In this document: one piece after another, positions 8,268 to 18,000 of the stretch
Position numbering within the stretch: position 1 is the first letter of the stretch
How the letters are laid out: each line of letters opens with the position of its first letter
The notes under the pieces: model-generated
The model's database searches: none
Told to the model about the DNA's origin: nothing
The model's input: the letters and a program-made list of their open reading frames with translations, nothing else
Position numbers and translations under genes: made by a program
NCBI GenBank assembly: GCA_002724675.1
Contig: PBPL01000227.1
Span: 1-32,844 of the forward strand
DNA: 32,844 nucleotides
From: Deltaproteobacteria bacterium
GTDB taxonomy: Bacteria; Myxococcota_A; UBA796; UBA9615
Direction of reading: 5' to 3'

Positions 8268-10670
8268 ATGTTCAACAAACACCAGCACTGCTCGGAGTTC
8301 TTGACAGCACTCTTCGAGCCCACCCACACCGTCTCTACCCTCACCCGACGTCCCCTCGTCATGGGCACCGTGATTTCCGCCTTGCTTGCGCTCGGTGGAT
8401 GTCTGGAGGTCGTCGAAGATGGTGCTCCACCAGCGAGCACCGAGGTCACGGAAACCGACTACGAAGACGAAGAGGAGGAGGACCGGGCCCAGGACGATCA
8501 AGAACCTACGGGTCCCGCCGACATGCCGACCCATCCTGGCTCCGGCCACTCGGACGAAGACGGCTCGGAAGAGGGCGAAGAGGAGGACGCGCAAGAAGAC
8601 GAGGACGAAGATGTAGAAGAGGGCTCCACGGGCTCTGATATTTCCTGCTTCACCGACTCCGACTGCATGTCCTACGAAGCCTGCATGTCCGGCATCTGTC
8701 AGATCGACCGCTGCAGCGACAACTACTACGAGTCCAGTCCCCCCATGGGCGAGTACCTCTTGTTCAACCAAGACCTCGAGTTCGCGATCGTCGACGAAGA
8801 AGAGAGCGCCAGCCAGTACTGGCTTGATGGCTACAGCCCAACCACGACGGGTGCCCCTTTCGACAGCTCTTGGTCGGCCGGAAACCAACGCATCCTCGAC
8901 GTCGCGGGCGGCGACTTCCTAGGCACAGCCGAGCAGACCTATGCCGTGAGCACCGAGAACACCAACATGATCCAGGTGCTGTACCCGGGCAGCCCGGTCT
9001 CCGTCAGCGCGCCCTTCACAGCCACTGCAATGGTAGGCGCCAGCCTCGATGACGACTCTGCCGACGAGCTCTTGCTCGGCACAGAGCACCGCCTGGCGGT
9101 CTGTAACGTCGACATCAACAGCTGCTTTCCCTTCTGGCTCGACACCCAATACCAGATCCTCGATGTGGCGGCGGGCGACCTGGACGGCGACTTCACCGAT
9201 GAGGCCGTAATTTTGGTGTCCATGGAAGACGACCTCTTCCTTCAGGTGCTCAATCTGTCCGACCCGCTCCAAGGGCCGGTACTGATTGCCGAGTTGCCGG
9301 TAGACGCTGGTTCGCACAAGGTCGCTTCAGCAGACATTGACGCCGACGAGCAGGGCGAGATCATCGTCCTGGAGGAGGGTGGCTGGTGGAACTGGAATGA
9401 CGACGAATTCGCCGTCTACGAGTTCATCCAAAGTGACGACAGTGACCCCGTCCTTCAGCTGACCCACCATCAGGAGAGCGGCTACGGACGACTCAAGGAC
9501 CTGGACGCCGGCGACACCGACGGCGACGAGCAGGCCGAGCTCATCGCGCTCGACGAACATCAGAAGGTGGGTGTCTTCACCTACCAAAGTGGGGCAATCA
9601 GCCGGCTGTACGAGTCCGAGTTCAACGACACGGAAGAGCCGGACCGCATTGCCATGGCGGATCACGACAACAACTCAACCCGTGCAGACCTCGTGGCAGG
9701 CCCCGAGTCCGTCGTGGGCGCTGAGGTGCCCGTCATTGCCATGTTGCTCCCGCCCTTCAGCTACGAGCACAGTGCGGGCTTCAGCTCGACCGGATACGGC
9801 ATGGGGGACACGATGTCCGAGACATTCTCCGACACCGTCTCGCTCAGCGTGGGTGTGGACGTCGGGATCAAGGGCAGCTTCCTGGGCGTCTTTGGGACCT
9901 CGTTCAGCGAGAAGGTCGGCTGGAGGGTCAGCGAGACGCTGGGCACGACTTCCACCATGGCCACTGGCACGCGCTCATCCATCCGCTCGCAGCCCGATGA
10001 CTTTGGCTTCCACTACGGGGCCGTCGTTGTCTCCTGGGGTTGCTTCCACGCCTACACCTACGAGGTGCAGGACCCCACGGACCTGATCAACGGCTCGGAC
10101 GAGGAAGAGATTGTGCTCACCGTACCGGTCGATGCCGGCACGGCGATGCTGTCCACGGGCCGCTACAACGCCATGGCTCTCGCAGTGGGCGACCTCCCTG
10201 TCATCGAGCCCCCCTACACCGTAGGAGATGTGTATTCGTATCCCACCCAGCCCGAGACCATCTGGGGTGAAGCCATCCCCGATGAGGACTACGTCTTCCC
10301 CGGTCTCGACTGGTACGAGGTCTCCGATGTGGGCTACGTGGGCTGGTTCAATACCTTTGGCCAGGCCAGCAGCAACGCCTCAACGGAGAGCCTGGACATG
10401 GGCGCCAGCGCCAGCGTCACAGTCGCTGGAGTCACGGTCGGCCTGAACTCCAGCATGGGATGGGGCAAGGGGTACTCGCTCTCCATGGGAGAGACAGCCC
10501 TGTTCAGCGGCGCCATCCCACCCTTCCGGGATGACCCCGCAACCGCAGTAGACGAGTACGCCGAGAACTTCTTTCGCGTCGCACCGATCACCTACGTCCA
10601 GCACTACGAGGACGCTGATGGAAACGATGCCGCCTTCTACGTCCAGACCTATGTCGTCGACTACGACTGA
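8268..10670 (+). CDS. FG-GAP/VCBS-like lipoprotein with Ser/Thr-alternating C-terminus
   Basis: 800 residues from ATG 8268, chosen because GAGG lies 6 bases upstream; the frame also opens at GTG 8109, inside the preceding gene, which I reject. The signal peptide is long and ends in LGGC (Cys45); Met32 is an alternative start. An extremely Asp/Glu-rich linker is followed by a Cys knot-like stretch (about 127-149) and several FG-GAP/VCBS-like propeller repeats between about 205 and 480 (AAGDLDGD, DAGDTDGDEQAEL, MADHDNN). The last 300 residues contain two segments rich in alternating Ser/Thr and hydrophobic residues (about 513-565 and 705-752). These could form long amphipathic beta-hairpins, as in beta-pore-forming toxins, though that is only a resemblance. 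It is probably displayed at the surface. The function is not established. Confidence 0.82.
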   Translation: MFNKHQHCSEFLTALFEPTHTVSTLTRRPLVMGTVISALLALGGCLEVVEDGAPPASTEVTETDYEDEEEEDRAQDDQEPTGPADMPTHPGSGHSDEDGSEEGEEEDAQEDEDEDVEEGSTGSDISCFTDSDCMSYEACMSGICQIDRCSDNYYESSPPMGEYLLFNQDLEFAIVDEEESASQYWLDGYSPTTTGAPFDSSWSAGNQRILDVAGGDFLGTAEQTYAVSTENTNMIQVLYPGSPVSVSAPFTATAMVGASLDDDSADELLLGTEHRLAVCNVDINSCFPFWLDTQYQILDVAAGDLDGDFTDEAVILVSMEDDLFLQVLNLSDPLQGPVLIAELPVDAGSHKVASADIDADEQGEIIVLEEGGWWNWNDDEFAVYEFIQSDDSDPVLQLTHHQESGYGRLKDLDAGDTDGDEQAELIALDEHQKVGVFTYQSGAISRLYESEFNDTEEPDRIAMADHDNNSTRADLVAGPESVVGAEVPVIAMLLPPFSYEHSAGFSSTGYGMGDTMSETFSDTVSLSVGVDVGIKGSFLGVFGTSFSEKVGWRVSETLGTTSTMATGTRSSIRSQPDDFGFHYGAVVVSWGCFHAYTYEVQDPTDLINGSDEEEIVLTVPVDAGTAMLSTGRYNAMALAVGDLPVIEPPYTVGDVYSYPTQPETIWGEAIPDEDYVFPGLDWYEVSDVGYVGWFNTFGQASSNASTESLDMGASASVTVAGVTVGLNSSMGWGKGYSLSMGETALFSGAIPPFRDDPATAVDEYAENFFRVAPITYVQHYEDADGNDAAFYVQTYVVDYD

Positions 10671-10717
10671 GCGGCATTGGACCCCACCCCTTTTGGCTCC
10701 ATCAAGAACCGGAGCCT

Positions 10718-10737
10718 GAGAGCGCAGTAGCGCTCTC
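10718..10737 (+). promoter_or_regulatory. 8-bp perfect hairpin just upstream of 10754 gene
   Basis: Arms gagagcgc (10718-10725) and gcgctctc (10730-10737) surround a 4-base loop. The hairpin lies between two genes and ends a few bases before the GAGGAG ribosome site of the next one. It lacks a T run, so it may modulate translation or mRNA processing rather than terminate transcription. Confidence 0.4.
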
Positions 10738-10753
10738 TCCTGAGGAGATGACC

Positions 10754-12019
10754 ATGAAACTTTCCCTTGATTCCATTCTCGCTCGATTGACCCTCGTGGT
10801 TTGCCTGAGCCTTCCTGTCCATGGCTTCGCTGATGACGGTGAGGATGACAGTGGCGGGAGCGGTGACGACACCAACTCCGGCGGCACCGATGAGCCGGAT
10901 TCCGATCTCAGCGACAGCGAAACGAGCTATGTGGGCGCTGTCATGCTGGTAGGCCAAGAGGACGTCACCATCGAGCCCGCCGTTCCCGGTGAATTCGGAG
11001 AACTCAACGACATGCGCTACGCCTTCTTTGTGGGCAACACGCTGTATGCCGGGGTGGAAGACCTACACGGCAACACCGTGGACCTGATCGGTGAGTTCTT
11101 CTGGTTCGAGTCGTCCATTGATCGCGGCTCCGACTTCTATGTGGGTGTGTTCAAGGTGCGCACATCCCCTGTAGAGCTCGACGGATGGCGCCTAGAGACC
11201 GGTGAGTCCATCCTCTACCTGGACGCGACGACCGATCTGACCAGCCAGAGCGGCAGCTTCCGCTGGGACTGGTCGGTGCCCTTTGAGAGCTACGGGTGGG
11301 ATTCCTTTGGGTCCGTCAACCTGGAGACCGAGTATGGCCTGGGCGTCAACGCCGAGGGCTCGGTCATGACCGCCACCGAAGAGAGCGAGGAGGGTGACTC
11401 GGTGACCGCTGAGGTGCAGTCCAAGGGCTATCTCAACAGCAAGTACAGCGTCCGAACCCAGTACCAGGTCACGCTCTGGCGCTGGGAGGTCATGGTCCAG
11501 GGCGCAGCGGGCCACATGAGCTGGGACATGGTGCTGAACTCCGGCGATCGGGAGGACCAGAATGCCTACCACGAGTTCTTCCTGGTCATGCAGACCGACT
11601 TGGAAGAGAACTTCACAATCTCGAACCTGGAGTTCGGTGGTCATCTAAAGGACCCCGTCCCGTTGTGGTTCGATCACCACAGCGCGCTCAGCGCGGCCAT
11701 CCCCAATGTCGTCCTGAGCCGGCCAGAGCTCCCCGAGCCCGAAGAGGAAGCACCCGAAGAGGAGCCTGAGGCAGAGGACTCGGACGATCCTGCCCCCCCC
11801 GATGAAGACGACGGAGGCGAGTGGACCGGCGAAGACGACGAGGACACGACAGTGCCGCCCGGATCCGGGAACCGCGGCACGACGTGGTCCGATGCTCCCG
11901 GCAGTTGCTCCGCCGTGGGTGTCCAAAACAAGAGTGTGAAGAGTGGACCTCTTGCCCTGGGGCTCTTGATCCTGGGTGGGGTCCTCAGACGCCGGAGGAC
12001 AACCTGTTCCTCCAGGTAG
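10754..12019 (+). CDS. Secreted protein with MYXO-CTERM-like C-terminal anchor
   Basis: 421 residues from ATG 10754, preferred over ATG 10748 because GAGGAG sits 6-7 bases upstream of the former and almost touches the latter. A Sec signal peptide (MKLSLDSILARLTLVVCL, cleavage near GFA) precedes an acidic Asp/Gly linker and an unrecognised, Trp- and Glu-rich, probably all-beta domain (about 50-330). A Pro/Glu/Asp-rich stalk follows. The tail has Cys385 in GSCS, a hydrophobic segment (about 399-411) and RRRR (412-415). Cys, then a transmembrane helix, then an Arg cluster is the layout of MYXO-CTERM tails, which myxosortases process in Myxococcota. Surface anchoring is therefore likely. The role of the main domain is unknown. 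Confidence 0.83.
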   Translation: MKLSLDSILARLTLVVCLSLPVHGFADDGEDDSGGSGDDTNSGGTDEPDSDLSDSETSYVGAVMLVGQEDVTIEPAVPGEFGELNDMRYAFFVGNTLYAGVEDLHGNTVDLIGEFFWFESSIDRGSDFYVGVFKVRTSPVELDGWRLETGESILYLDATTDLTSQSGSFRWDWSVPFESYGWDSFGSVNLETEYGLGVNAEGSVMTATEESEEGDSVTAEVQSKGYLNSKYSVRTQYQVTLWRWEVMVQGAAGHMSWDMVLNSGDREDQNAYHEFFLVMQTDLEENFTISNLEFGGHLKDPVPLWFDHHSALSAAIPNVVLSRPELPEPEEEAPEEEPEAEDSDDPAPPDEDDGGEWTGEDDEDTTVPPGSGNRGTTWSDAPGSCSAVGVQNKSVKSGPLALGLLILGGVLRRRRTTCSSR

Positions 12020-12096
12020 CGGGGTCCCCGCCTCCACAGGCTGCTGTCGGCTTAGTCCCTTTGCAAACAGAAGAAAAGAGCGGATACTCTTCGGCC

Positions 12097-13593
12097 ATGT
12101 CTGCTCCCGAACCTGGACGTTTTCTAGAGGCCATTGTTCACCAGAACCCCTGGCTGGAAACCGGGGGCCAGGCCTTGCCCAAGGTGCTCGCTCCAGAGAC
12201 GGAGCGGCGCCTGGTCGAGGCGCTGGCTCAAGCCATCCAGCGAGAGCAGGCCACGCCATTCCCCATGCTGTTGGGGCCGCGTCGGGTGGGCAAGAGCTCC
12301 GTCATGCACCAGGTCGTCGCCAAGCTCCTGGCGGCCGGCGTGTCGCCCCGGCGCATCTGCTGGATGCGCCTGGACCACCCGCTGCTCATGGGAAGAGACC
12401 TGGGCGACCTGGTCAAGGGCAGCGGCTTTCTGAGGAAAGCAACGAAAGAAGAACCCCACTTCTTCTTCCTAGACGAGGTGACCTGGTCCGGCGACTGGGA
12501 CCAGTGGCTCAAGACGTTCAGCACCGAGCAGTGGCCGGTCCGAATCCTGGCCAGTTCCAGCTCGACGGCCATCCACAAGCATCGACCCGTGGAGAGCGGC
12601 GCCGGTCACTGGGTGGAAGTGGATCTGCCCCCCTGGCTCTTCAGCGAATACCTGCGGCATCAGGATGTGGGAGGAGATGTCAGTCCTGTCGCCACACTGG
12701 CCGAGACCCTCGAGCAGGAAATCGCCGACCTCCATCCGATCTTGGGCTTGGACAACTACCTACGACGCTTCCTACTGATGGGAGCGTTCCCCGAGACCGC
12801 GACCTGCCCCAGCAGCGATCAACTGCTGTCGGACCTGCTGCACGCGCAGGAGGTCCTCCGCTCCCAGACCATCGAACGCTCGCTCTACCGCGATGTGCCT
12901 CACGCCTTTGGCGTTCAGGAGCCCGCCCAGCTGGAGCGCCTGCTTCACCTGCTCGCCAGCCAGCCCAGTGGTGTGCTGTCGCCAACTCGCCTGGCTGCGG
13001 AGCTGGGTCTCACCCAGCCGACAATCGATAAGTACCTGGCGTATCTGCAGCGGGCGTTTCTCGTCTTCACGTTGTCCAACTACTCCATGTTCGAAGACAG
13101 CACGGTTGCCGCCAGCCAGGCGGGCTCTATCCAACGCCGAGGCCGCAAGCTCTATTTCATTGATGGGGCGCTGCGCAACGCGACCATCCAGCGCGGCGCT
13201 GGCCTCCTTCGCGATGATCGGGAGTTGCGCAAGCTCATGGAAAACGCTGTTGCAAGCCATCTATTGGCGCTAGCTCGGCAAGACGGAGGGCGACTGTTCC
13301 ACTGGCGCAAGGGGAAGGTCGAAGTGGGTCTGATCTACGACCATCCCACCAGCCCACTAGCCTTCGAGGTAGGAGAGAGCTCGATGCACGACACGGCAGG
13401 CCTTCGAGCGTTCCAGAAGCGGTTCACTCGATTTGCTGGTCGCTGTTACATCGTCTCTCCCGCGGCAGTCGCCAGCAGCGCCGCCGATTCCCCCGACGGG
13501 ATCGGCCGCATCGGCATCGCTCCTCTGCTCCAGATCATTGGTGCTCAGGTGGAACAGGCGCTGGGGAACCGATTCTCTAACGAGGCTGAGTAG
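12097..13593 (+). CDS. AAA+ ATPase, AAA_14/DUF4143-like
   Basis: 498 residues from ATG 12097; the frame extends upstream into the previous gene, but ATG with 'SAPEPGRF' fits the family's usual beginning. The P-loop is GPRRVGKS at 60-67 (Lys66) and Walker B is FFFLDE with Asp126-Glu127. The segment 'ILASSSST' matches the sensor region of this family. The C-terminal half has a winged-helix-like stretch (LAAELGLTQPTIDKYLAYLQ) and the restriction-nuclease-like end typical of DUF4143 proteins (YFIDGALRNA, FHWRKGKVEVGLIYD). These ATPases are widespread, cytoplasmic and functionally poorly defined. It has no signal peptide, unlike its neighbours. It starts 77 bases after the MYXO-CTERM gene and ends 37 before the beta-helix lipoprotein gene, so it may be co-transcribed by proximity only. 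Confidence 0.88.
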   Translation: MSAPEPGRFLEAIVHQNPWLETGGQALPKVLAPETERRLVEALAQAIQREQATPFPMLLGPRRVGKSSVMHQVVAKLLAAGVSPRRICWMRLDHPLLMGRDLGDLVKGSGFLRKATKEEPHFFFLDEVTWSGDWDQWLKTFSTEQWPVRILASSSSTAIHKHRPVESGAGHWVEVDLPPWLFSEYLRHQDVGGDVSPVATLAETLEQEIADLHPILGLDNYLRRFLLMGAFPETATCPSSDQLLSDLLHAQEVLRSQTIERSLYRDVPHAFGVQEPAQLERLLHLLASQPSGVLSPTRLAAELGLTQPTIDKYLAYLQRAFLVFTLSNYSMFEDSTVAASQAGSIQRRGRKLYFIDGALRNATIQRGAGLLRDDRELRKLMENAVASHLLALARQDGGRLFHWRKGKVEVGLIYDHPTSPLAFEVGESSMHDTAGLRAFQKRFTRFAGRCYIVSPAAVASSAADSPDGIGRIGIAPLLQIIGAQVEQALGNRFSNEAE

Positions 13594-13630
13594 CTAGAGA
13601 GCCGCCCTGGCCGTCCCCCGGAGGTGCACC

Positions 13631-15058
13631 GTGACGTCCTCGCACACCCCTCGTCCTCGCAACATTCCGGCCCAAGGGGGCACAACGTCGAGCTTCCTTT
13701 GGACTCTCTTGCCGCTGGCACTCCAGCTGGTGGCCTGTGGGCCGCAAGACAATACAGGAGACTCACTCCAGGTCTTTGTCGAGGAACGAGACGATGGCCA
13801 GGTCGGGACCGGGACGGAGGAGGACCCCTACGCGTCCCTGCAGGACGCGATCGACGCGTCCGAGGACGGCGCGACCATCCACATTGCTAATGGCCGATAC
13901 GAGGCCGAGGTCCGCGAGTTCATCGACCCCACCTGCGGCAACTGCGACGACACGAATTTCCGGGACGACGTGAACGTCACCGTTGGCTTTCATGTCCATG
14001 GGAAGTCCCTACATCTACGCGGCGAGTCCCGGGACGGCTCCATCCTGGACACCGGCGCTGGCTACGGGGTTCTCTTCGAAGAGGCGGGACAGTCATCGGT
14101 CACGGGCCTCACCGTCACCGGGGGCCGACGCGACGCCGATGGGCGCGCGACCAATGCCGCAATTGTCGTCCGCTATACAGACCTCTTGGTACGCGATGTC
14201 GACGTGGTCGAGAACAATCACCTGTACGAACCGGCTCCGGGAGAAGACGATCCGGTAGCCGGCGTCATGGGCATTACCGGCCGTGAAGGGTCTCGCCTGA
14301 CCGTGGTCGGGTGCCGTATCGAGGACAACAGCTGGGACGGCATCGCGCTCTACCGGAGTGACCCCGAGGTGGAAGACTCGAGCCCCAGCGCAGTCATCGT
14401 CGACAACATCATCGGCTGCACCACGGACTGTGTTCAGCCCAACGGCCGAGGTGCGGGCATTGGGATCACGTGGGATGCAGAGGCCGAGATCATCAACAAT
14501 GAGATCCATCACTATTGGAAAGGCATTGGTAGCTTCGGCAACTCTGAGGTGGTAGCCACCAACAACGTGGTCCGGGACCAGGTGGGTTGGGGCGTCATCG
14601 CCTCAGGCGAGTCCACGATGCACGCTGTCAACAATCTCATCATCAACAACGGGACCACGGGGCTCGCGGCCTGGAATCTCGGCGCATCGGGTGCGTTCGT
14701 CAACAACATCATCACCGGCAACGGCTGGAGCGCCGACGAGTGGGTCGGGAAGAAGACTGGGGTCTGGATGAATGCTCCCGACGACTTCGAGTTCAGTCAC
14801 AACAATGTCTGGAACAACAGTAACTTCGACGTCTGCTCCGGAGGAACTCCTGGCTCAACTCCCTGCACGAACATCCACTTCGATGGGGTGGACGGCAATC
14901 TATCGGTAGACCCTCAGTTCGCCGACACGGACAACTACGCGCTGGCGGATGGATCGCCGATGATTGATGCTGGCGACCCTGAGATCCTGGACCTGGATGG
15001 GAGCACTAGCGATCTGGGTGTGCATGGTGGGCCGGAAGCGGGCCGAGAGGAGCCCTGA
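13631..15058 (+). CDS. Right-handed beta-helix repeat lipoprotein
   Basis: 475 residues beginning at GTG 13631, supported by a strong GGAGGTG ribosome site 6 bases upstream. The signal peptide ends in lipobox LVAC with Cys36. Residues about 65-95 (SLQDAIDASEDGATIHIANGRY) are the typical opening of pectate-lyase-fold/DUF1565 proteins. The rest has repeated short turns rich in Asn and Gly such as 'NNLIINNGTTGLAAWN' and 'VNNIITGNGW', the mark of a parallel beta-helix (PbH1 repeats). It ends with the common 'DPQFADTDNYALADGSPMIDAGDP' type tail, visible around 14910-14990. Such proteins bind or cleave polysaccharides. No catalytic set could be assigned, so binding and degradation remain equally possible. 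Outer-membrane anchoring is likely. It converges with the kinase gene 20 bases downstream. Confidence 0.88.
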   Translation: MTSSHTPRPRNIPAQGGTTSSFLWTLLPLALQLVACGPQDNTGDSLQVFVEERDDGQVGTGTEEDPYASLQDAIDASEDGATIHIANGRYEAEVREFIDPTCGNCDDTNFRDDVNVTVGFHVHGKSLHLRGESRDGSILDTGAGYGVLFEEAGQSSVTGLTVTGGRRDADGRATNAAIVVRYTDLLVRDVDVVENNHLYEPAPGEDDPVAGVMGITGREGSRLTVVGCRIEDNSWDGIALYRSDPEVEDSSPSAVIVDNIIGCTTDCVQPNGRGAGIGITWDAEAEIINNEIHHYWKGIGSFGNSEVVATNNVVRDQVGWGVIASGESTMHAVNNLIINNGTTGLAAWNLGASGAFVNNIITGNGWSADEWVGKKTGVWMNAPDDFEFSHNNVWNNSNFDVCSGGTPGSTPCTNIHFDGVDGNLSVDPQFADTDNYALADGSPMIDAGDPEILDLDGSTSDLGVHGGPEAGREEP

Positions 15059-15078
15059 GCACCACACGCGTCGCTCGC

Positions 15079-18000
15079 TCAGCTGGGGTCGTCGATGGCT
15101 TCAATCTTCTCGACCATAGCGGCCACCTCATGGCGCCAATTGAGCGCCTGGAATTCGTCGCGGCAGAACTCGTAGGCATCCTTGGCAAGCACGAGTTCTC
15201 CCTCTCCACGGGCGGCGTCACCGGCAGTGCGAGCGGCGAAAGCGATGGAGAAATCCACGAATCCCGTTTGCTTCTTGAGCCGACGGGCGATCTCCAGATG
15301 GTTCGCAAACAAAGACCACCTCCCCTCGGAAGCGACACAAGCTGCCAGCGCCAGGTGAATGAGTTCTTCAAAGTGCGGCCTTCCGGCTTCCTGGACCTCG
15401 CGGAGACATCGTTCCAACAAAGGCTGCGCCTGAAACACCTGTCCCTGCTCCATCAGAGCGACTCCTACATAGAGTTCTGCAATCGTCGTGAGTCCCGAGC
15501 CCTGACTCCGGAACATGGCCTCAGCGCGTCGATACAGCAGCTCACCTTCCTCGCTGTCGCCATGGAGACGAACAGCATCCCCCAGCTGAAGAAGGATTCG
15601 ACCCTGGAGAATCCCGTGCCCCGCATTCTCGGCGAACGCGAGAGCCCTACGACCGAGCTCAGTAGCCTCCTTGGCTCGGCCCCGTGACAACTCGAGGCCG
15701 CCGTACATCTCGAGGACGTACCCCTGACCAATCTGGTTGCCCAGCGACTCAAAGAGTTCCAGAGCTTGTTCAAGGCACAGTCTGCTGTTGTCCAGTTGCC
15801 CCGAATACGAATAGTTCATGGCCAGGTTCAATAAGCACTGCGCCTGATTCGTCGTGTCCCCCACCTCCTTAAGGGCGGCGTGAGCCTCGCGATACAGTTG
15901 GTTGGCCCGCGCCGCCTCAAAGTGGTCCTGCGCCTGATTCGCCAACTCCAACAAGCAGAGCGCATGCAGTCGGGACCAGCCATGCTTCTGAGCTAGCGAA
16001 TGAAGGGAGCCGCTGTATTCCGCAGCCTTGTCGTAGTCTGCGGTCTTGCGTTCGTGCCAGCACCGCAGCAAGAGCACCTCTCCCCTGCGCGGGTCGTCTT
16101 CCTCCAAGACAGCGAGTTCTAGAGCCCTCTCGTATTCGGCAAGCAGCTGCCCCACCACCACGTATTCACCCATCGCCTGCCGAGCCCGGGCCGCAGCGGC
16201 CAGCGGTTCAAGCGCTCGCTCGTAGGCCTCCCCTCGCAGGAGGTGCCTGCCCAATCGCTGGAGACTGTCCACATCGGCTCGCCCTTCGAGCATCGCCGCA
16301 ATGGCGAGGTTGACCCGGCGCCACGTCCCATCGCTGCGCGCCAGCCGCTCCAAGCTCTCTCGGAGCACGCTGTTGGCGAGAGACCAATTGGACTCACCGC
16401 CCTCCCAGCGAGCCAATCGTCGTGCAACCATGGGGTCCACGAGTGTCCAGGCCGCTTCCACGCCGCAAGCAGCACAGGCCTTCTCCCACTCATTGGCTCG
16501 CACGAGTCGCCCCAACGCCGCCGCCAGCTGAAGGGAGAGACGCTCCTCAGGCGAACGTCCCGCAAGAACCTCATCCACTCGAACAGCCCAAACATCGTGC
16601 AGATCATCGGGCAGCTTGAGTTCCACCCCCGAACGCAGGTTGAAGCCCCGCCGCCCAGGAACCAGAACGCCCCGCTGAATCCAGTCCCCCACCAACTGAA
16701 CGGCAAACAAGGGATTGCCCGCCGTACGCTCTTCGACCTGGCCTGCGACCTCGCCGGAGAGGCCCAGTAGCTCGCGCACCAAGGTGAGTCGATCCCCCGC
16801 ATCCAGTTCTTCCACAGGAATCGCACCGGCACGCGGATGCTCGAGCAAGCGCGCGAGCCAGTGCTCGTGGACTCCCCCCCTCAGCAGCGCTTCATCCCGG
16901 CAGGTCATCACCACCAACACCGGCACAGGGCGAGTGTCCTGCTGATCCAGCAGGTGTTGTGTGAAGCCAATGGCATCGAGGCCCCACTGCACATCGTCCA
17001 ACCAGAGAATGGCCGGTCGGTCATGGCAAAGGCGCGCCAACAGACGCTGCACCAGCACGTACCAGGCCTCAGGCCTCAAGAAACGACTGGCCTCTTCGGC
17101 TGTCAGATCGTCTTCGGAGGGGACCGCGACCAGCTCTGCAAGCGCCTCTGCCTCCCCGGCGGGGAGGTCTCGCTCGCCCTTGAGAAGCTCTCGGATCCGC
17201 TCCAGCGCCTCGCCCCGATCCAAGCCTGTACAGCCCAGGTGCCGCGCAAGCATCGCCGCCATGCCGTCCAAAGCACCACCCACGGAGCTGTGCATGGCAC
17301 GCAACACGTGCACGGCGCCTACTTCGTGACCTCGCTCACACAACCACTGGGCCAGTCGAGTCTTCCCTGTCCCCGACGGGCCCCGCAAGACTGTCACCAC
17401 GGCCCTTCCTTGCGCCTTCACCCGGCCCAGGTCCTGCCAGAGTTGATCTCGCTCCGCTTGGCGACCCACAAGAGGAATAGTGCGCAGCCCATACAGCCCC
17501 AGGCCCACCCCGAGAAGCTGCTCCGGCTGGTGGTGATCAAGCGCCTGACGCCAGTCGTCAGGCAAGGGCGGCACCGGCGAGTCGGGCAGTGCGCCGCCAC
17601 CAAGGGAGCTACTCACCCTCTGCCCCGAACCGTAGTGGGGACTGAGGGTCACGCCGTCCGCGCTCAGAGCGATTGCAATCGGCGCCGGCGAGTCCAGCGT
17701 GTCAGTGGGCACCATGTCTTCCACCGTGGCGTCGGAGTTCGCGAGCCACCCGGGAATGGATGGTTCCTCCACAGGAGTTGTCTCATCCAGCGCAATGAGC
17801 GCAAAGGCAGCATCTGCAGCACGCTGAAAGCGACTTGCAGGACGCTTGGAGAGCAGGCGGTCCAACCAATCATTAAAGCCGTCGGGCACCGGGTGAGTCG
17901 GTGCCAGCATGGGTGGCGCTTGATGCAGATGACTAAACATCAGTTGCTCCACATCGGCTCGGCGACCAAAGGGAGGAGCGCCAGCAGCCAAGGTGTAGGC

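Noticed and set aside
12019-12031. gcggggtccccgc inverted repeat after the MYXO-CTERM-like gene
   Set aside because: There is only one base between the arms and no T run follows, so it is too weak to call a terminator.
11821-12096. N-terminal extension of the AAA+ ATPase into the MYXO-CTERM-like gene
   Set aside because: The extra 92 residues are out-of-frame reading of the acidic stalk of the previous gene. ATG 12097 gives the usual family start.
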